In this document: one piece after another, positions 1-8,547 of the stretch | How the letters are laid out: every line of letters begins with the position of its first letter | Position numbering within the stretch: position 1 is the stretch's first letter | From: Halorubrum sp. Atlit-26R | Lineage (GTDB): Archaea > Halobacteriota > Halobacteria > Halobacteriales > Haloferacaceae | Length of the DNA: 64,000 bases | Reading direction: 5' to 3' | Assembly (NCBI RefSeq): GCF_003666015.1 | Contig: NZ_QPLT01000009.1 | Coordinates: 107,546-171,545, forward strand | Translations under genes and position numbers: made by a program | The notes under the pieces: generated by a model | What the model was told of the DNA's origin: nothing | Databases searched by the model: none | Seen by the model: only the letters and a program-made list of their open reading frames with translations

Positions 1-210
1 CCCGGCGTGATCAGCGAGCGTGACGACGCCGGCGACGGCGACCGCGCCGTAGACGATGGTCGCGGCAGTCGGCGAGCCGACCGCGGTCCCGAGCTCGGCG
101 ACGGCGTTGTAGTCGAAGAACTCCAGCAGCCCCCAGTTGATCGAGCCGATCGACGTGAGGATCCAGATCACTCCCGCGATCGTGTCTTCTCCGTCCCAGA
201 TGGAGCTCAT
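1..210 (-). CDS. DUF378-like small membrane protein (partial)
   Basis: The start codon is visible on the minus strand and the gene runs off the left edge of the window, so about 70 codons are seen. The N-terminal half has the [10 protein letters not shown] stretch typical of DUF378 (YuzA-like) membrane proteins, a hydrophobic segment followed by a second one beginning before the edge. Its ATG overlaps the stop codon of the upstream membrane gene (ATGA), so the two are co-transcribed. The family has no established function. The family call rests on the INWGL motif; the C-terminus is not visible. Confidence 0.6.
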   Translation of the reverse strand, partial: MSSIWDGEDTIAGVIWILTSIGSINWGLLEFFDYNAVAELGTAVGSPTAATIVYGAVAVAGVVTLADHAG

Positions 211-617
211 AGCATCCACCCCAGGGCGAACTGCCCGGTCGTAACCGCGATCACGTACAGGAGGCCCCACAGATCGGAGCTCTGGAAGAAGCTGCCGACC
301 GTGTCAGGGAGCGCGACGAACGCGACCGGAAGGACGAGCGTCCCCACGGCCGCGGCCATGTACCAGCCCTGTAGCCCCTGAATATCGTCCGAGAGGGATT
401 GAAACTCGGTGTTGTCGTTGGTGATGATGACCCCGACGATCGACGCGTAGCCGAGAATCCACGCGGTCGAGAGGCCGATTCCGCCGAGCGTGAACTGGGT
501 CGCGGTAAAGTCCACGTCGAACAGCTGGAACGATGCGATACCGACGAGCATGAACGCCGAGGCGAGCCCCGCCACTACGAGGGCGGCGTCGACGGCGTCG
601 AATTCCATTTTCGCCAT
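207..617 (-). CDS. Four-helix membrane protein, unknown function
   Basis: Encodes 136 residues if it starts at the ATG at 617; an alternative ATG lies three codons later, and the open frame extends further upstream without support. Four hydrophobic segments are visible at about residues 10-32, 43-65, 86-105 and 116-135, joined by short acidic loops. It overlaps the DUF378-like gene by an ATGA junction. I do not recognise the family. Paired small membrane proteins like these are common in haloarchaeal proviruses and in chromosomal accessory clusters, and the sequence does not decide between them. Confidence 0.6.
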   Translation of the reverse strand: MAKMEFDAVDAALVVAGLASAFMLVGIASFQLFDVDFTATQFTLGGIGLSTAWILGYASIVGVIITNDNTEFQSLSDDIQGLQGWYMAAAVGTLVLPVAFVALPDTVGSFFQSSDLWGLLYVIAVTTGQFALGWML

Positions 618-730
618 GCGAGCGGCCGGGCCACGGTGATCCCCATATACTCCCGCATTCAGTACGGTCTGTGCCCGTTCCGTGTCACTTTGAGGTACAT
701 TTAAGTGAACCACCGTGCCCGCGAGGGGCG

Positions 731-940
731 ATGGGATTCAAAAGTCTCGTCGACCGCGACGGCAGCGGAACCGTGACGATCGACAAACAGCACCTCGAAC
801 TCGACGGATTAGTCGCCGCCGACGGATCGATCAAGGAGGCCGACGCTCACACGCAGCGCGTCGGCGAGCGCGCGTACCTGGTGCGCTTCCCCGAGGACGG
901 CGAAGTACCGACGCTGTTGGAACTCGTGGGGCGAGCGTGA
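731..940 (+). CDS. Conserved-looking small haloarchaeal protein
   Basis: A 69-residue acidic protein starting at the ATG at 731, about 30 bases after an AT-rich TATA-like stretch (ACATTTAAG near 698-706), consistent with a leaderless transcript. The N-terminal [16 protein letters not shown] and the later [11 protein letters not shown] give a compact, beta-rich sequence that could resemble an AbrB-type swapped-hairpin fold, but that is a guess. It is transcribed divergently from the membrane pair. No functional assignment is possible from the sequence. Confidence 0.55.
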   Translation: MGFKSLVDRDGSGTVTIDKQHLELDGLVAADGSIKEADAHTQRVGERAYLVRFPEDGEVPTLLELVGRA

Positions 941-1179
941 AACCTCGCGGAAGGGGGCTCTCGACGCGAGCCCGTGGGGTCCGACGTAGATGTATTCACG
1001 ATCCGCGATCTATGTACTTCGCTCGACGCGATCGGCGCGCAAGGTACATAGAAATCGGTCGGGTTGTGGGTGGCGGCCGCGGTGATCGTGGTCGATCTGG
1101 CGGTGCTACTTCAACACGGACCGATTCAGTTACTCCAGAACGACGGGATCGCGACCCCCGGACATACGATGTGGTATAA

Positions 1180-1437
1180 ATGAGCCGTCGAACCAGCCTC
1201 AAGATCACCGACGAACGCGAGCGCCAGCTCGAAAAGGCGAGTGAGATCGTGGCGAGCGGTCCCGACGACGACCCGCCGATGAGCGTCGTGATCGACGCCG
1301 CCCTCGCACATCTGATTCAGTCAAAGGAGAATATCCGCGAGGCTCGCGATGAATTAGATCCGGCAACAATTCAGCAGTTCAATACAGATGTACTCGGATT
1401 GCGGTACAGAACAAGAATAGAAAGTCGTTGGAGATAG
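1180..1437 (+). CDS. RHH-like small DNA-binding protein
   Basis: An 85-residue protein whose first 50 residues have the pattern of a ribbon-helix-helix protein: a short strand (RTSLKIT), a helix (DERERQLEKASEIV) and a second helix preceded by PPMSVVIDAAL. Such proteins are usually autoregulators or partition/antitoxin-type repressors in haloarchaeal elements. The ATG sits directly after a GGTATAAA stretch that is too close to be its own TATA box, so the promoter is not clear. The C-terminal tail is basic. No partner gene is obvious next to it. Confidence 0.55.
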   Translation: MSRRTSLKITDERERQLEKASEIVASGPDDDPPMSVVIDAALAHLIQSKENIREARDELDPATIQQFNTDVLGLRYRTRIESRWR

Positions 1438-1448
1438 CTGTGGTCAGC

Positions 1449-1874
1449 CTATGAGAGGTCGGCAGTCCCCTCAAAGATCACGTTGCCACTCGGATCGTGA
1501 ATGAGCTGGATCGTTGAATCTGAGCCGCCACTGAACGAACTGGAATTGTCAAACTTTACCGTTACCCCCGTTTGCCAATTATCTGAAGAAAGGTCTGGGG
1601 TAACTCCAGTACGCCGTTCTCCGTCAACGGATAAGACGAGATCGTCGATCGGAATTGCCTGACCACCAGTCTTTGTGATATTCACCGATGAATCGTTTGA
1701 GCTTTCGATATCGAAACTCGCCTGCGGCGCTGTATCTCCTAACTGGTCGCCGAGTCCGAGAACGAACGTCCCGATAACGGCCGCCAGGATGACGGTGATT
1801 GCGACCATGAGTATGACGCCGATGACGGGACTCACTGCCCTGTCGTCCGCGTTGGATTGGTTGCGTGGTTTCAT
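1449..1874 (-). CDS. Archaeal type IV pilin
   Basis: A 141-residue protein from the ATG at 1874. Residues 11-41 form the canonical haloarchaeal pilin N-terminus: a short polar leader ending in DDR, then [20 protein letters not shown], which is both the class III signal peptide (PibD cleavage expected after the DDR) and the assembly helix. The rest is a Ser/Asn/Gly-rich beta domain expected outside the cell. Haloarchaeal genomes carry many such pilins (PilA family), used for adhesion. An in-frame extension upstream of 1874 is open but would put 34 non-conserved residues before the signal, so the ATG at 1874 is preferred. Confidence 0.85.
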   Translation of the reverse strand: MKPRNQSNADDRAVSPVIGVILMVAITVILAAVIGTFVLGLGDQLGDTAPQASFDIESSNDSSVNITKTGGQAIPIDDLVLSVDGERRTGVTPDLSSDNWQTGVTVKFDNSSSFSGGSDSTIQLIHDPSGNVIFEGTADLS

Positions 1875-2076
1875 AGTTTGAACCCAGCGGCCACCGCCGA
1901 ACGAGGTCTCGGGGACTCGAGCGCCGTCGTCGACGCCGGAGATTCCCTCGTCCCGTTCAGATCGGTTGCTGGTCACTCGTAGGGAGGTAGGGCTTCCTTA
2001 TGTACTTACTGGCATGAGTATCAGCGGAGAAAATTAGACGAATAGGTTCACATTCGCTGACGTATGTAGTTACATT

Positions 2077-2853
2077 ATGGAACCCACGGCGCCCTCCCTC
2101 TCCCGGACTTACAGCGATCGCGTGTATCCGGATCCGTGGGAGAAAGTCCTCGACTATCGCCGCGTCCGCGAGTACGCCGCTGAACACCCGAACGCCGGCC
2201 GTGTCCGTGTTGGGCGAGCGCTTGATCTTCCCTCCGCACGCGTCCGCGGCTGGCTCAAAGACGCTGTGCCCGATCCGGTTCGGGGAATTAATGCCGCGAT
2301 CGACCGTGGCTGGCTCGACCCGGACCCCGAGGGCGAGACGGCCGTCGCGCTCGTCGACCTGCTCGCGCACGTCCTCGCCGGGGGGAGCATCGCGGCCGAG
2401 AGTTACGCGCCTGCGGTGACGCCCGGGAAACGAGTGAGCGCCACGGAGGTCCGGGAAGCCTTCGAGCGCGTCGGTGTGGTGACGCGCACCCGTAACGCCG
2501 ACACGCCCAACCGGGCGACCGAGATCGTCCCCACGTGCGACGGGACGGTTCTCGGTCGATGTCTCGTCGCAATGGGAGCACCAACGGGTGTGAAAACATC
2601 GCTCGATCACCTCCCGGCGGTCGTGTGGGACGTTCCTCAGTCGGTTCGTCGGTCGTTCGCACGGATCTACGTTCGACACCGCGGGCTGAGATACCCCGAC
2701 AAGTCGACGACACAAGTACAGGTCGAACGTCCGAATTCGTTCATCACCGAACTTCGGGAGGTTCTGGACGACGTACTAGATGAGCGCGTTACCACGGCGG
2801 ACGCCGGACTAACGATCTCGGCGGCTGCCGCTCGGGAGCTCGGTGTAGAGTAA
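2077..2853 (+). CDS. HTH protein with a LAGLIDADG-like C-terminal half
   Basis: A 258-residue protein. Residues 28-60 (RREYAAEHPNAGRVRVGRALDL, then SARVRGWL) read as a helix-turn-helix. The middle has LGRCLVAMGAPTGVKTS, followed by LPAVVWDVPQSVRRSFARIY. This order closely resembles the segment just before the second catalytic helix of archaeal LAGLIDADG endonucleases (GRLLLALGVPxGDK, then vPxWI and the Fl.G helix). The acidic catalytic residue is not evident, because the segment continues YVRHRG instead of a GxxDxDG motif. I infer a degenerate homing-endonuclease fold used for DNA binding. It lies in the integrated element upstream of the repressor. Confidence 0.5.
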   Translation: MEPTAPSLSRTYSDRVYPDPWEKVLDYRRVREYAAEHPNAGRVRVGRALDLPSARVRGWLKDAVPDPVRGINAAIDRGWLDPDPEGETAVALVDLLAHVLAGGSIAAESYAPAVTPGKRVSATEVREAFERVGVVTRTRNADTPNRATEIVPTCDGTVLGRCLVAMGAPTGVKTSLDHLPAVVWDVPQSVRRSFARIYVRHRGLRYPDKSTTQVQVERPNSFITELREVLDDVLDERVTTADAGLTISAAAARELGVE

Positions 2854-2867
2854 CGACGACACTCGCC

Positions 2868-3125
2868 TCACTCGCCTTCGAGGTCGCTGGCGTCGAGTTC
2901 GCCTGCGAGGTATGCGCGTCCCCGGTCTGTAATTCGGTAGTACCCTGAGTCGACCGGCTCGACGAGACCGGAATTTTCGAGCTTTCCGATCCGTCGAGAG
3001 ACCCAGTTCCGAGTGTATTCGAGGTTCTTCGCGATTACGGCGGGCGTCAGGATGAGACCTGACTCGTCGAGTAGCTCAAGCACTCGGTCGTCGGTCTGAT
3101 TCATCCAGTCCACCCGAGGGCGCAT
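2868..3125 (-). CDS. Winged-helix repressor, phiH1-repressor type
   Basis: An 85-residue protein starting MRPRVDWMNQ, the usual opening of haloarchaeal winged-helix regulators related to the phage phiH1 repressor. The helix-turn-helix is LTPAVIAKNLEYTRNWVSRRIGKLENSGLV, followed by a wing (YYRITDRGRAYL) and an acidic tail. It is probably an autoregulated repressor of the integrated element. A TATA-like ATATAA lies 24-27 bases upstream (about 3146-3152 on the plus strand), giving a leaderless transcript, and GGTTC/GAACC repeats sit immediately beyond it. Confidence 0.75.
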   Translation of the reverse strand: MRPRVDWMNQTDDRVLELLDESGLILTPAVIAKNLEYTRNWVSRRIGKLENSGLVEPVDSGYYRITDRGRAYLAGELDASDLEGE

Positions 3126-3507
3126 ACCCTCGACTTATTTGGGTTCATATAACAGATACCGGTTCGGTTTGGTTCAATTGGCATTTAGTGTTTTCTACTA
3201 CACGGTTTGATGGGTTAATGTTAAGTCGTTGGTGTCCTTCGGAGCGTACAACGGAAGCACTATCGCGGACCCGTCGCTCCTGATGGGTCCAATCATTCGC
3301 AAAAGCGGACCCCGCTGCTGGAGACAGCGGGTCCGCGTGGGCTTCCGTGAGATAGGCACGAAAGCCATGCTCGACCACTACGCGCCGGGATTTGAAATCC
3401 CCGATCGACCGAGGAACCGCAACACAATCGCCGGAGGCGACTACTTTCAGTTTCACCGCCCGCGTCTGGATCTTTTCTTTTTAACACCCGTTCATCGGTT
3501 GGAATCG
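3126..3507. other. Regulatory intergenic region with repeats and a hairpin
   Basis: No convincing gene is seen here. The left part holds the promoter of the winged-helix gene and a run of GGTTC/GGTTT words (about 3142-3176), including GGGTTC and ACCGGTTCGGTTTGGTTC, which could be operator sites for that repressor. The middle holds a GC-rich hairpin: 3305-3317 pairs with 3325-3336 with one bulged C. The right end carries an AT-rich TATA-like stretch (TTCTTTTTAAC near 3474-3485) about 27 bases before the ATG at 3508. Confidence 0.5.
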
Positions 3508-3768
3508 ATGCCTCCGAAAGAAGTTGTGCGGATCGAAGACCGGCAGGATAGGTGGCGGTTCGTGTGTCCCCGCGGCCACCGCTCGTGGGAACCGACAAAT
3601 CACCACTTCTGGTGTCAGAAGTGTGCCGCGAGCGACGACTACGACGGTGTCTTTCAGACCCTCCGCGACCGTAAGACCGGCGCCGAGTTGACTCGTGATC
3701 GGGTGCGGCTCGTGACGCCGGTCGGCCCCTACGACCGAGATCTCGACGGCGAGGAGGGGTCCGCGTGA
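3508..3768 (+). CDS. Small zinc-ribbon protein upstream of integrase
   Basis: An 86-residue protein. The ATG at 3508 is chosen because a TATA-like sequence ends about 25 bases upstream; the frame is open further upstream but without start support. Residues 20-42 carry CPRGH, then CQKC, a zinc-ribbon or treble-clef arrangement that also includes paired histidines (NHH). Its stop overlaps the start of the next mini-gene (GTGA), and the integrase follows, so the three form one operon. The role is unknown; a DNA-binding accessory of the integrase is a reasonable guess. Confidence 0.65.
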   Translation: MPPKEVVRIEDRQDRWRFVCPRGHRSWEPTNHHFWCQKCAASDDYDGVFQTLRDRKTGAELTRDRVRLVTPVGPYDRDLDGEEGSA

Positions 3769-3875
3769 GCGACGAGAGCGGACACGCCCGCCGGATCGCC
3801 GAGCAGCTCGCGATGTACGACGACGAGGACGGCGAAGACGATGAGACCGAAGAGCCGGAGGAGTCCGATGAGTGA
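3765..3875 (+). CDS. Highly acidic 36-residue mini-protein
   Basis: Starts with GTG at 3765 inside the stop codon of the zinc-ribbon gene (GTGA) and ends 8 bases inside the integrase gene. The peptide begins SDESGHARRIAEQLAMYDDEDG and then is almost entirely Asp/Glu. The tight overlap on both sides suggests translational coupling and supports it as a real gene, but the composition gives no function. Confidence 0.5.
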   Translation: MSDESGHARRIAEQLAMYDDEDGEDDETEEPEESDE

Positions 3876-4911
3876 CGAGCTCGAACCGATCCCGCCCGAG
3901 CGCGCCGTCGAGATGCACCTCGACCGGATGAAAGAGGATCGCGCCGAGTGGACCCGGACGACCCACCAGAGCGAGCTTCGGCCGTTCGTCGAGTGGTGCC
4001 GCGAAGAGGGTTCGATCGACAATCTGAACGAACTCTCCGGCCGGGACCTGTACGAATACCGGATCTGGCGCCGGGAGGGAGGGTACAGCAACAGCAAGGT
4101 CGACGAACTCGCGAAGAAGACGCTTCATTCGAACCTCTCGACGTTGCGGTCGTTCCTCAAGTTCTGCGGGGAGATCGAGGCGGTCCCGTCGGACCTGTAC
4201 GAGAAGGTGCCGCTCGTGAAGCTCACCCGCGAGGACGAGGTTAGCGACTCGTACCTTCGACCGGAGCGAGCAGCGGACATCGTCGAGTACCTCTCTCGGT
4301 ACGAGTACGCGAGCCGCGATCACGTCGTCTGGGCGTTGATTTGGCACACGGGCGCGCGTCTCGGCGCGGTCCGATCGCTCGATCTCCAGGATCTCGACTT
4401 GGAGGGAAACAAGCCCTCGATCGAGTTCGTTCACCGGCCAGAGACCGGAACTCCGCTCAAGAACGACGCTGCGAGTGAACGGGTCAACCGTATCAGCCGC
4501 CGCGTCGCCCAGATTCTACAGGACTACATCGACGGTCCGCGGACGGACGCCGTCGACGACCACGGCCGGAACCCGCTCGTGACAACCGACGCGGGTCGGA
4601 TCGCGGCCGGGACTATCCGGAAGGCGTTCTACCGATGGACTCGGCCGTGTTTCATCGGCAAGGAGTGCCCGCACGACGAGGATCCGGACTCGTGTAAGTT
4701 CGCGACGTTCCGGCACGTGAGCGGGTGTCCGTCCGCTCGGTCGCCTCACGACGCCCGCAAGGCGCGGGTGACGAAGTACCGGAACGACGGCGTCCCTCGG
4801 GGCGTCGTTTCGGATCAGCTCAACGCGAGCGAGGACGTTCTCGACAAGCACTACGACCGCGCTTCGGAGCGCGAGAAGGCAGACCGCCGCTGGCGGATTA
4901 TACAACAATGA
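3868..4911 (+). CDS. Tyrosine recombinase (integrase) of the left element
   Basis: A 347-residue phage-type integrase. The N-terminal SAM-like core-binding domain covers about residues 1-115. The catalytic domain shows HTGARLGAVRSLDL with Arg164, a SPHDARKAR block giving His294 and Arg297, and LDKHYDR with the nucleophile Tyr329. Start ATG at 3868 overlaps the acidic mini-gene. An unusual feature is a cluster of four cysteines (about 261, 267, 276, 287) just before the HxxR box, which could bind zinc. This is the last gene of the left integrated element, which extends out of the window. No tRNA or clear att repeat was found beside it. Confidence 0.85.
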   Translation: MSDELEPIPPERAVEMHLDRMKEDRAEWTRTTHQSELRPFVEWCREEGSIDNLNELSGRDLYEYRIWRREGGYSNSKVDELAKKTLHSNLSTLRSFLKFCGEIEAVPSDLYEKVPLVKLTREDEVSDSYLRPERAADIVEYLSRYEYASRDHVVWALIWHTGARLGAVRSLDLQDLDLEGNKPSIEFVHRPETGTPLKNDAASERVNRISRRVAQILQDYIDGPRTDAVDDHGRNPLVTTDAGRIAAGTIRKAFYRWTRPCFIGKECPHDEDPDSCKFATFRHVSGCPSARSPHDARKARVTKYRNDGVPRGVVSDQLNASEDVLDKHYDRASEREKADRRWRIIQQ

Positions 4912-4950
4912 GTGTCACACAAATTCAAGCCGATTACAGCGGGATAACTA

Positions 4951-5043
4951 CGGGACTCAAGTCCCGTCGCGCCCGTTCCTTCGCTTCGCTCAGTCACGGG
5001 CGCGACTGGCTCCACGCTCGCTCACTGCGTTCGCTCGCGTGGA
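4951..5043. repeat. Three consecutive palindromes after the integrase
   Basis: Three inverted repeats lie in line. GGGACT/AGTCCC occupies 4952-4957 and 4960-4965. GTCGCGCCCGT/ACGGGCGCGAC (11 bp, perfect) occupies 4966-4976 and 4996-5006. TCCACG/CGTGGA occupies 5011-5016 and 5038-5043. The loops of the last two consist of CGCTTCGCTC-type words also found in the palindromes near 49937 and 56408. They could be transcription terminators of the integrase operon or copies of a haloarchaeal hairpin repeat. Confidence 0.6.
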
Positions 5044-5113
5044 TCCCGTCGCGCCGTATCGTTCTAATCGAGAGATAACAACAGAACAACCCAAAAAATC
5101 GCAACAGTACCGG

Positions 5114-5254
5114 CTACTCGTCTTCGAGCGCGTCGTAGACGTCTCGGTTCGAATTGCGGTCGTCCGCCGCGACCCGTCGAACCAACTCCTGCCGGATGTC
5201 CTCCATTACGTCGTCGAGCGGTGATGTCGTTTCTGCTCCCTCTTCGGTGGCCAT
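5114..5254 (-). CDS. Small acidic protein downstream of Fic/Doc gene
   Basis: A 46-residue protein from the ATG at 5254, 25 bases after the Fic/Doc stop on the same strand. A GTG start further upstream would overlap fic and is less likely. The sequence is charged and probably helical (LDDVMEDIRQELVRRVAADDRN). Position suggests a partner or antitoxin of the Fic protein, although Doc antitoxins usually precede the toxin, so this is inference only. Confidence 0.5.
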   Translation of the reverse strand: MATEEGAETTSPLDDVMEDIRQELVRRVAADDRNSNRDVYDALEDE

Positions 5255-5279
5255 ACCTGTACGGACGCGTCGAACGCCG

Positions 5280-5768
5280 TTAATCGTTCGGGTCCGACGA
5301 GTCACCGGTCAACTCCGCTAGCCCGTACCGGATGAGTTCGTCTCGCCACGCTTCGATCTCACCGGCCAGATCGAGTGCTTCGGTGTGGGATCGGAGATAC
5401 TCCGTGGTGTCCTCCTCATCGACGGCCGCTTCGTCGGTGCCGAACGCTTTCAGTATCGTCCTCACTTCGTCGTCGTACTCGAACCGATACCCGTTGAGGA
5501 AGTAGAAGACGACCGTCACGTTGAGCGCGGTACGTTTGTTCGCATCGACGAAGAGGTGATTAGCGACGAGGAGCCGCAGAAGATGATACGCCTTCTCGTG
5601 GATGGTTTCCGGCGCTGAGCCGAAGCTCCCCTCTTCGATGTAGTTCAGTGCGAACTCGATGTCGCCGCGGTTCCGAACGCCGGCGGGAGTATCGGGATAC
5701 TCCGCGACGACGTCGTCGTGGATGGTGACGACGTCTTCGACGGACGGGTACCACAACGAGTCGGCCAT
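5280..5768 (-). CDS. Fic/Doc family protein
   Basis: A 162-residue all-helical Fic-fold protein. The active-site loop HLFVDANKRT (71-80) matches the family motif HxFx(D/G)xNKR, with His71, Asp75, Asn77, Lys78 and Arg79, so the catalytic residues appear intact. Fic proteins transfer AMP or related groups to target hydroxyls, and the Doc branch phosphorylates EF-Tu. The length and the central NYIEEGSFG segment fit the short Doc-like branch. No inhibitory helix motif ((S/T)xxxE(G/N)) is obvious within it. It is transcribed ahead of the 46-residue gene and may form a toxin-antitoxin pair with it. Confidence 0.85.
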   Translation of the reverse strand: MADSLWYPSVEDVVTIHDDVVAEYPDTPAGVRNRGDIEFALNYIEEGSFGSAPETIHEKAYHLLRLLVANHLFVDANKRTALNVTVVFYFLNGYRFEYDDEVRTILKAFGTDEAAVDEEDTTEYLRSHTEALDLAGEIEAWRDELIRYGLAELTGDSSDPND

Positions 5769-6037
5769 TCGCTCTGGCGTCGGTGCTACACCAGTGTAGA
5801 TTTTGTCATCGTCGGCTGAACGATGTCAGAAATCACCGTTTCGATGACGTCGAATTCGGCCGCCTCACGCCTCAAAGATCAAGCCGTTCGACAGTCGAAG
5901 TAGCGCCCGTAGCGTTCCAATCGCATGACAGCGGCGGGGTGACGGCTTCTTTCAGAGTGAGAGAGTTACGATTTTGAACGAAGGCGAGGTTCGTGTGTCG
6001 ACTTTTTCCGGACCGCGACGGAACACTGCTCACACTC

Positions 6038-6856
6038 ATGGACGTGACGGAGGGAACAGTTCGGGAGATCTGTACCGACGCGGTCTTCGAACGCGGCGAA
6101 AAATACCTTTCTGAGAACCGAATCCTCGATATTCATCGCGTTGATACGACTGTAACCGCCGTCGTGAGTGGTAGCCGTCAGTACGACGCGCGCGTCGATC
6201 TCGCGGCCGAGGGGTTCGATCCGTGGTGTGACTGCCCGTACGACGGGCCGGGGGCGTGTAAGCACGTCGTCGTCGTGTTACTTCGATGTGCGGACGAGTG
6301 CCCTCCCGACGAGGGTGACCGGCTTGACGCCGTACTCAGAACTGCCGACGCCGACGACCTCCGCGATTTCCTTCGAGAGGCGCTGGCGACCGACGTTGCC
6401 GTCCGCGAACGGTTCTTCGCCCGTTTCGGCGAGTCGCCGACGCGGTCGGTCGACGCCCTGCGCGCCGCGATCGATCGGGAGTTCGAGAAGACGAACCCCG
6501 ACTACTTCGTCGTCTTCGAGCCGATCGACTTCTCCGAGTGGTTCGATCTCGCGAGCGAGTATCTCGATCAGAGACGGTACACGTCGGCGGCGGCAGTGTA
6601 TCGCGCTCTCGTCGAATCGCTCGACGACAACATGGAGCGCGTCGACGGGGCGTACGACCACTTCTCGCAGGAGTTCACGCGAGCACTCGACGGGTACGTC
6701 GACTGCGTGACGGCAGGAGATATTGCCGCTGATGAGGCCGCCGATGCGGTCGCGTTCCTCGAGGGTCGGGCGACGTCGGGGACACCGTTTCTCAGTAAGC
6801 ACTTCGAGCGCGCAGCGACGGAGTTGGAGGAAACGCTCACTGAGCGGCGAGAATAA
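6038..6856 (+). CDS. SWIM zinc-finger protein
   Basis: A 272-residue protein if started at the ATG at 6038; an upstream GTG at 5993 adds 15 unlikely residues. The N-terminal domain ends in a SWIM zinc motif with Cys64, Cys66, Cys74 and His76 (CDC, then CKH). SWIM domains bind DNA or protein partners. The rest is helical (about 100-272), resembling the helical tails of haloarchaeal SWIM proteins and containing regular YLDQRRYTSAAAVYRALVE-like helices suggesting TPR-like packing. It stands alone, convergent with the ATPase gene. The specific role is unknown. Confidence 0.75.
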   Translation: MDVTEGTVREICTDAVFERGEKYLSENRILDIHRVDTTVTAVVSGSRQYDARVDLAAEGFDPWCDCPYDGPGACKHVVVVLLRCADECPPDEGDRLDAVLRTADADDLRDFLREALATDVAVRERFFARFGESPTRSVDALRAAIDREFEKTNPDYFVVFEPIDFSEWFDLASEYLDQRRYTSAAAVYRALVESLDDNMERVDGAYDHFSQEFTRALDGYVDCVTAGDIAADEAADAVAFLEGRATSGTPFLSKHFERAATELEETLTERRE

Positions 6857-6893
6857 TTCTCCGCTATCTCGCGTTTCGCCGCGGTTCGGTCGC

Positions 6894-8285
6894 TCACTTT
6901 CTAACTGCGGCGACGGCGTCGTCGATCGTATAAAGGTGTACATCGTCACGCTCGACAGCGGCTTCGCGGACGCTATCCGTAAATCCGCTCCGGGAGAACA
7001 GCGCGTATTCGACGGTTCGCGCGCCACCGCCCGACGGCTGCCACCGGAGTTCCTCGACGTGCGTCTCCAGCGACGCCAGTGCGCTGTAGTCGAGTGGCGA
7101 TTCTTGATACTTACACTCGCCGACGACGAGCGTGTCTTCGTCAGTGAGTCCGACGACGTCGATCTCGTGGTCCTGATACCACCACTGCCCGACGTCGACG
7201 ATCGGTGTCTCGTCGTACAGGGTCCACAGGGCCTCACAACACAGTTGCTCGAAGGCGGGAGCGACGAAATCGGCCAGCTCCGGTTCGACGAGTCGTTCGT
7301 AGGCCTCGTCGCCGAACTGATCGTAGCGATCCGAACTCCCGTACAGGAACCGGAACCAGAACCGGAACAAGGGGTCACGCAGCCGATACTGACTTCGCTT
7401 GGATCGTTCGGGTTTCTCGGTCACCGGCACGTGCCGTTTGACGAGCCGAAGCCGAGAGAGCCGGTCCAGATACGTCGATAGCTGGTTGTAGTCGATACCG
7501 GTCACGCCGGCGATCTCGTTGCGGCCGGTCGCCCCGCCGGCGATCGCTTCGAGGATCGAGAAGTAGCGCGTCGGCTCCGTCAGTTCCATCCGGAGGACGT
7601 GCTCCGGCTCGTTGTGGAGCGAGCCGTGACGAGTCAGCACCGTCTGCTGGATGTTCTCGCCGAGCGACCGATCCGCGTCGAGTTCTTCGAGGTAATAGGG
7701 AACGCCTCCGAACACACTCCACGCACGCACGGCCTCGTCCGGCGTCGCATCGTCCGGTAGAAACTCCGTCGCGGCGTCGAACGAGAGTTCACGGATGTCG
7801 AGTGTGAGGGACGTTCGCCCGTATAGCGGGCTGTCTCCGAGCAGGGTCGCTTCCTCCATCATGCTGATCGACGACCCGACCAGCACGAACGTCGTCTCCG
7901 ACTCGTCGAACTCGTGGTCGAACAACGCCTGTAACACCGACGGAAGACTCTCGTCCTGTTCGATCAGGTACGGAAACTCGTCGAGGACGACGATCGCGTT
8001 CTGGTCGGCCAGATACCTGAACAGCCGCTCCCAATCGGGACGAATATCTTCGATACCAGGAACCGTGTCAGCCGCGGCCTCGACGAACTGTTCCAGTTGG
8101 AGCTCCCGCGTCTTCTGTCGTGCCTGATAGAAGACCGCGTTCTCTCGTCCCTCAAGCGCCTTCTTGACGAGTCTCGTCTTTCCCAGCCGTCGTCGCCCGT
8201 ACACTACAGCGAGATCCGCGTTCTCCGAGTCAAACAGGTCGTGAAGCCGATCTAACTCCTCCGAGCGGTTCACGAAGTCTGTCAT
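6894..8285 (-). CDS. Archaeal AAA-type ATPase with DUF234 nuclease-like tail
   Basis: A 463-residue member of the archaeal ATPase family (Pfam ATPase_2 with DUF234). The Walker A motif GRRRLGKT is at 30-37, Walker B (IVVLDEF) near 97-104, and a sensor-1-like LVGSS follows. Residues about 250-300 form a winged helix (GRNEIAGVTGIDYNQLSTYL). The C-terminus has an EIDVVG, then VVGECKY arrangement, the PD-(D/E)xK nuclease pattern. These proteins are frequent in archaeal accessory regions and have been suggested to act in mobile-element or defence roles, but none is well defined. The upstream 260 bp are AT-rich and carry its promoter. Confidence 0.85.
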   Translation of the reverse strand: MTDFVNRSEELDRLHDLFDSENADLAVVYGRRRLGKTRLVKKALEGRENAVFYQARQKTRELQLEQFVEAAADTVPGIEDIRPDWERLFRYLADQNAIVVLDEFPYLIEQDESLPSVLQALFDHEFDESETTFVLVGSSISMMEEATLLGDSPLYGRTSLTLDIRELSFDAATEFLPDDATPDEAVRAWSVFGGVPYYLEELDADRSLGENIQQTVLTRHGSLHNEPEHVLRMELTEPTRYFSILEAIAGGATGRNEIAGVTGIDYNQLSTYLDRLSRLRLVKRHVPVTEKPERSKRSQYRLRDPLFRFWFRFLYGSSDRYDQFGDEAYERLVEPELADFVAPAFEQLCCEALWTLYDETPIVDVGQWWYQDHEIDVVGLTDEDTLVVGECKYQESPLDYSALASLETHVEELRWQPSGGGARTVEYALFSRSGFTDSVREAAVERDDVHLYTIDDAVAAVRK

Positions 8286-8547
8286 GGCGCTGAGTTAGTG
8301 GGTCTAAAATAAAAATATTCTGAATAATCATAATCTGGAATATCATATTTGGAGATCTCATCGACTGAGGATTTCACCAGAGCAAAATCAGCATCGCTCC
8401 GACACCGACTGTACACTGTGACAAGCTGACTGAAATTCTCATCTTTCGACTCTCGCGACCGCGACTCCCCGGGCTCCGGCCCCCGTCACCGAGCGACCTC
8501 GCCCGAGGGACACAAACCACTTGACCGGGGGGTCCGTCGCTCCGCCC

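Noticed and set aside
4951..4983. tRNA-like 3' end (GGGACTCAAGTCCCGTCGCGCCCG) as an att site for the left integrase
   Set aside because: The T-loop would have 6 or 8 bases and the 'acceptor' is one arm of an 11-bp inverted repeat; it fits a palindrome better than a tRNA fragment.
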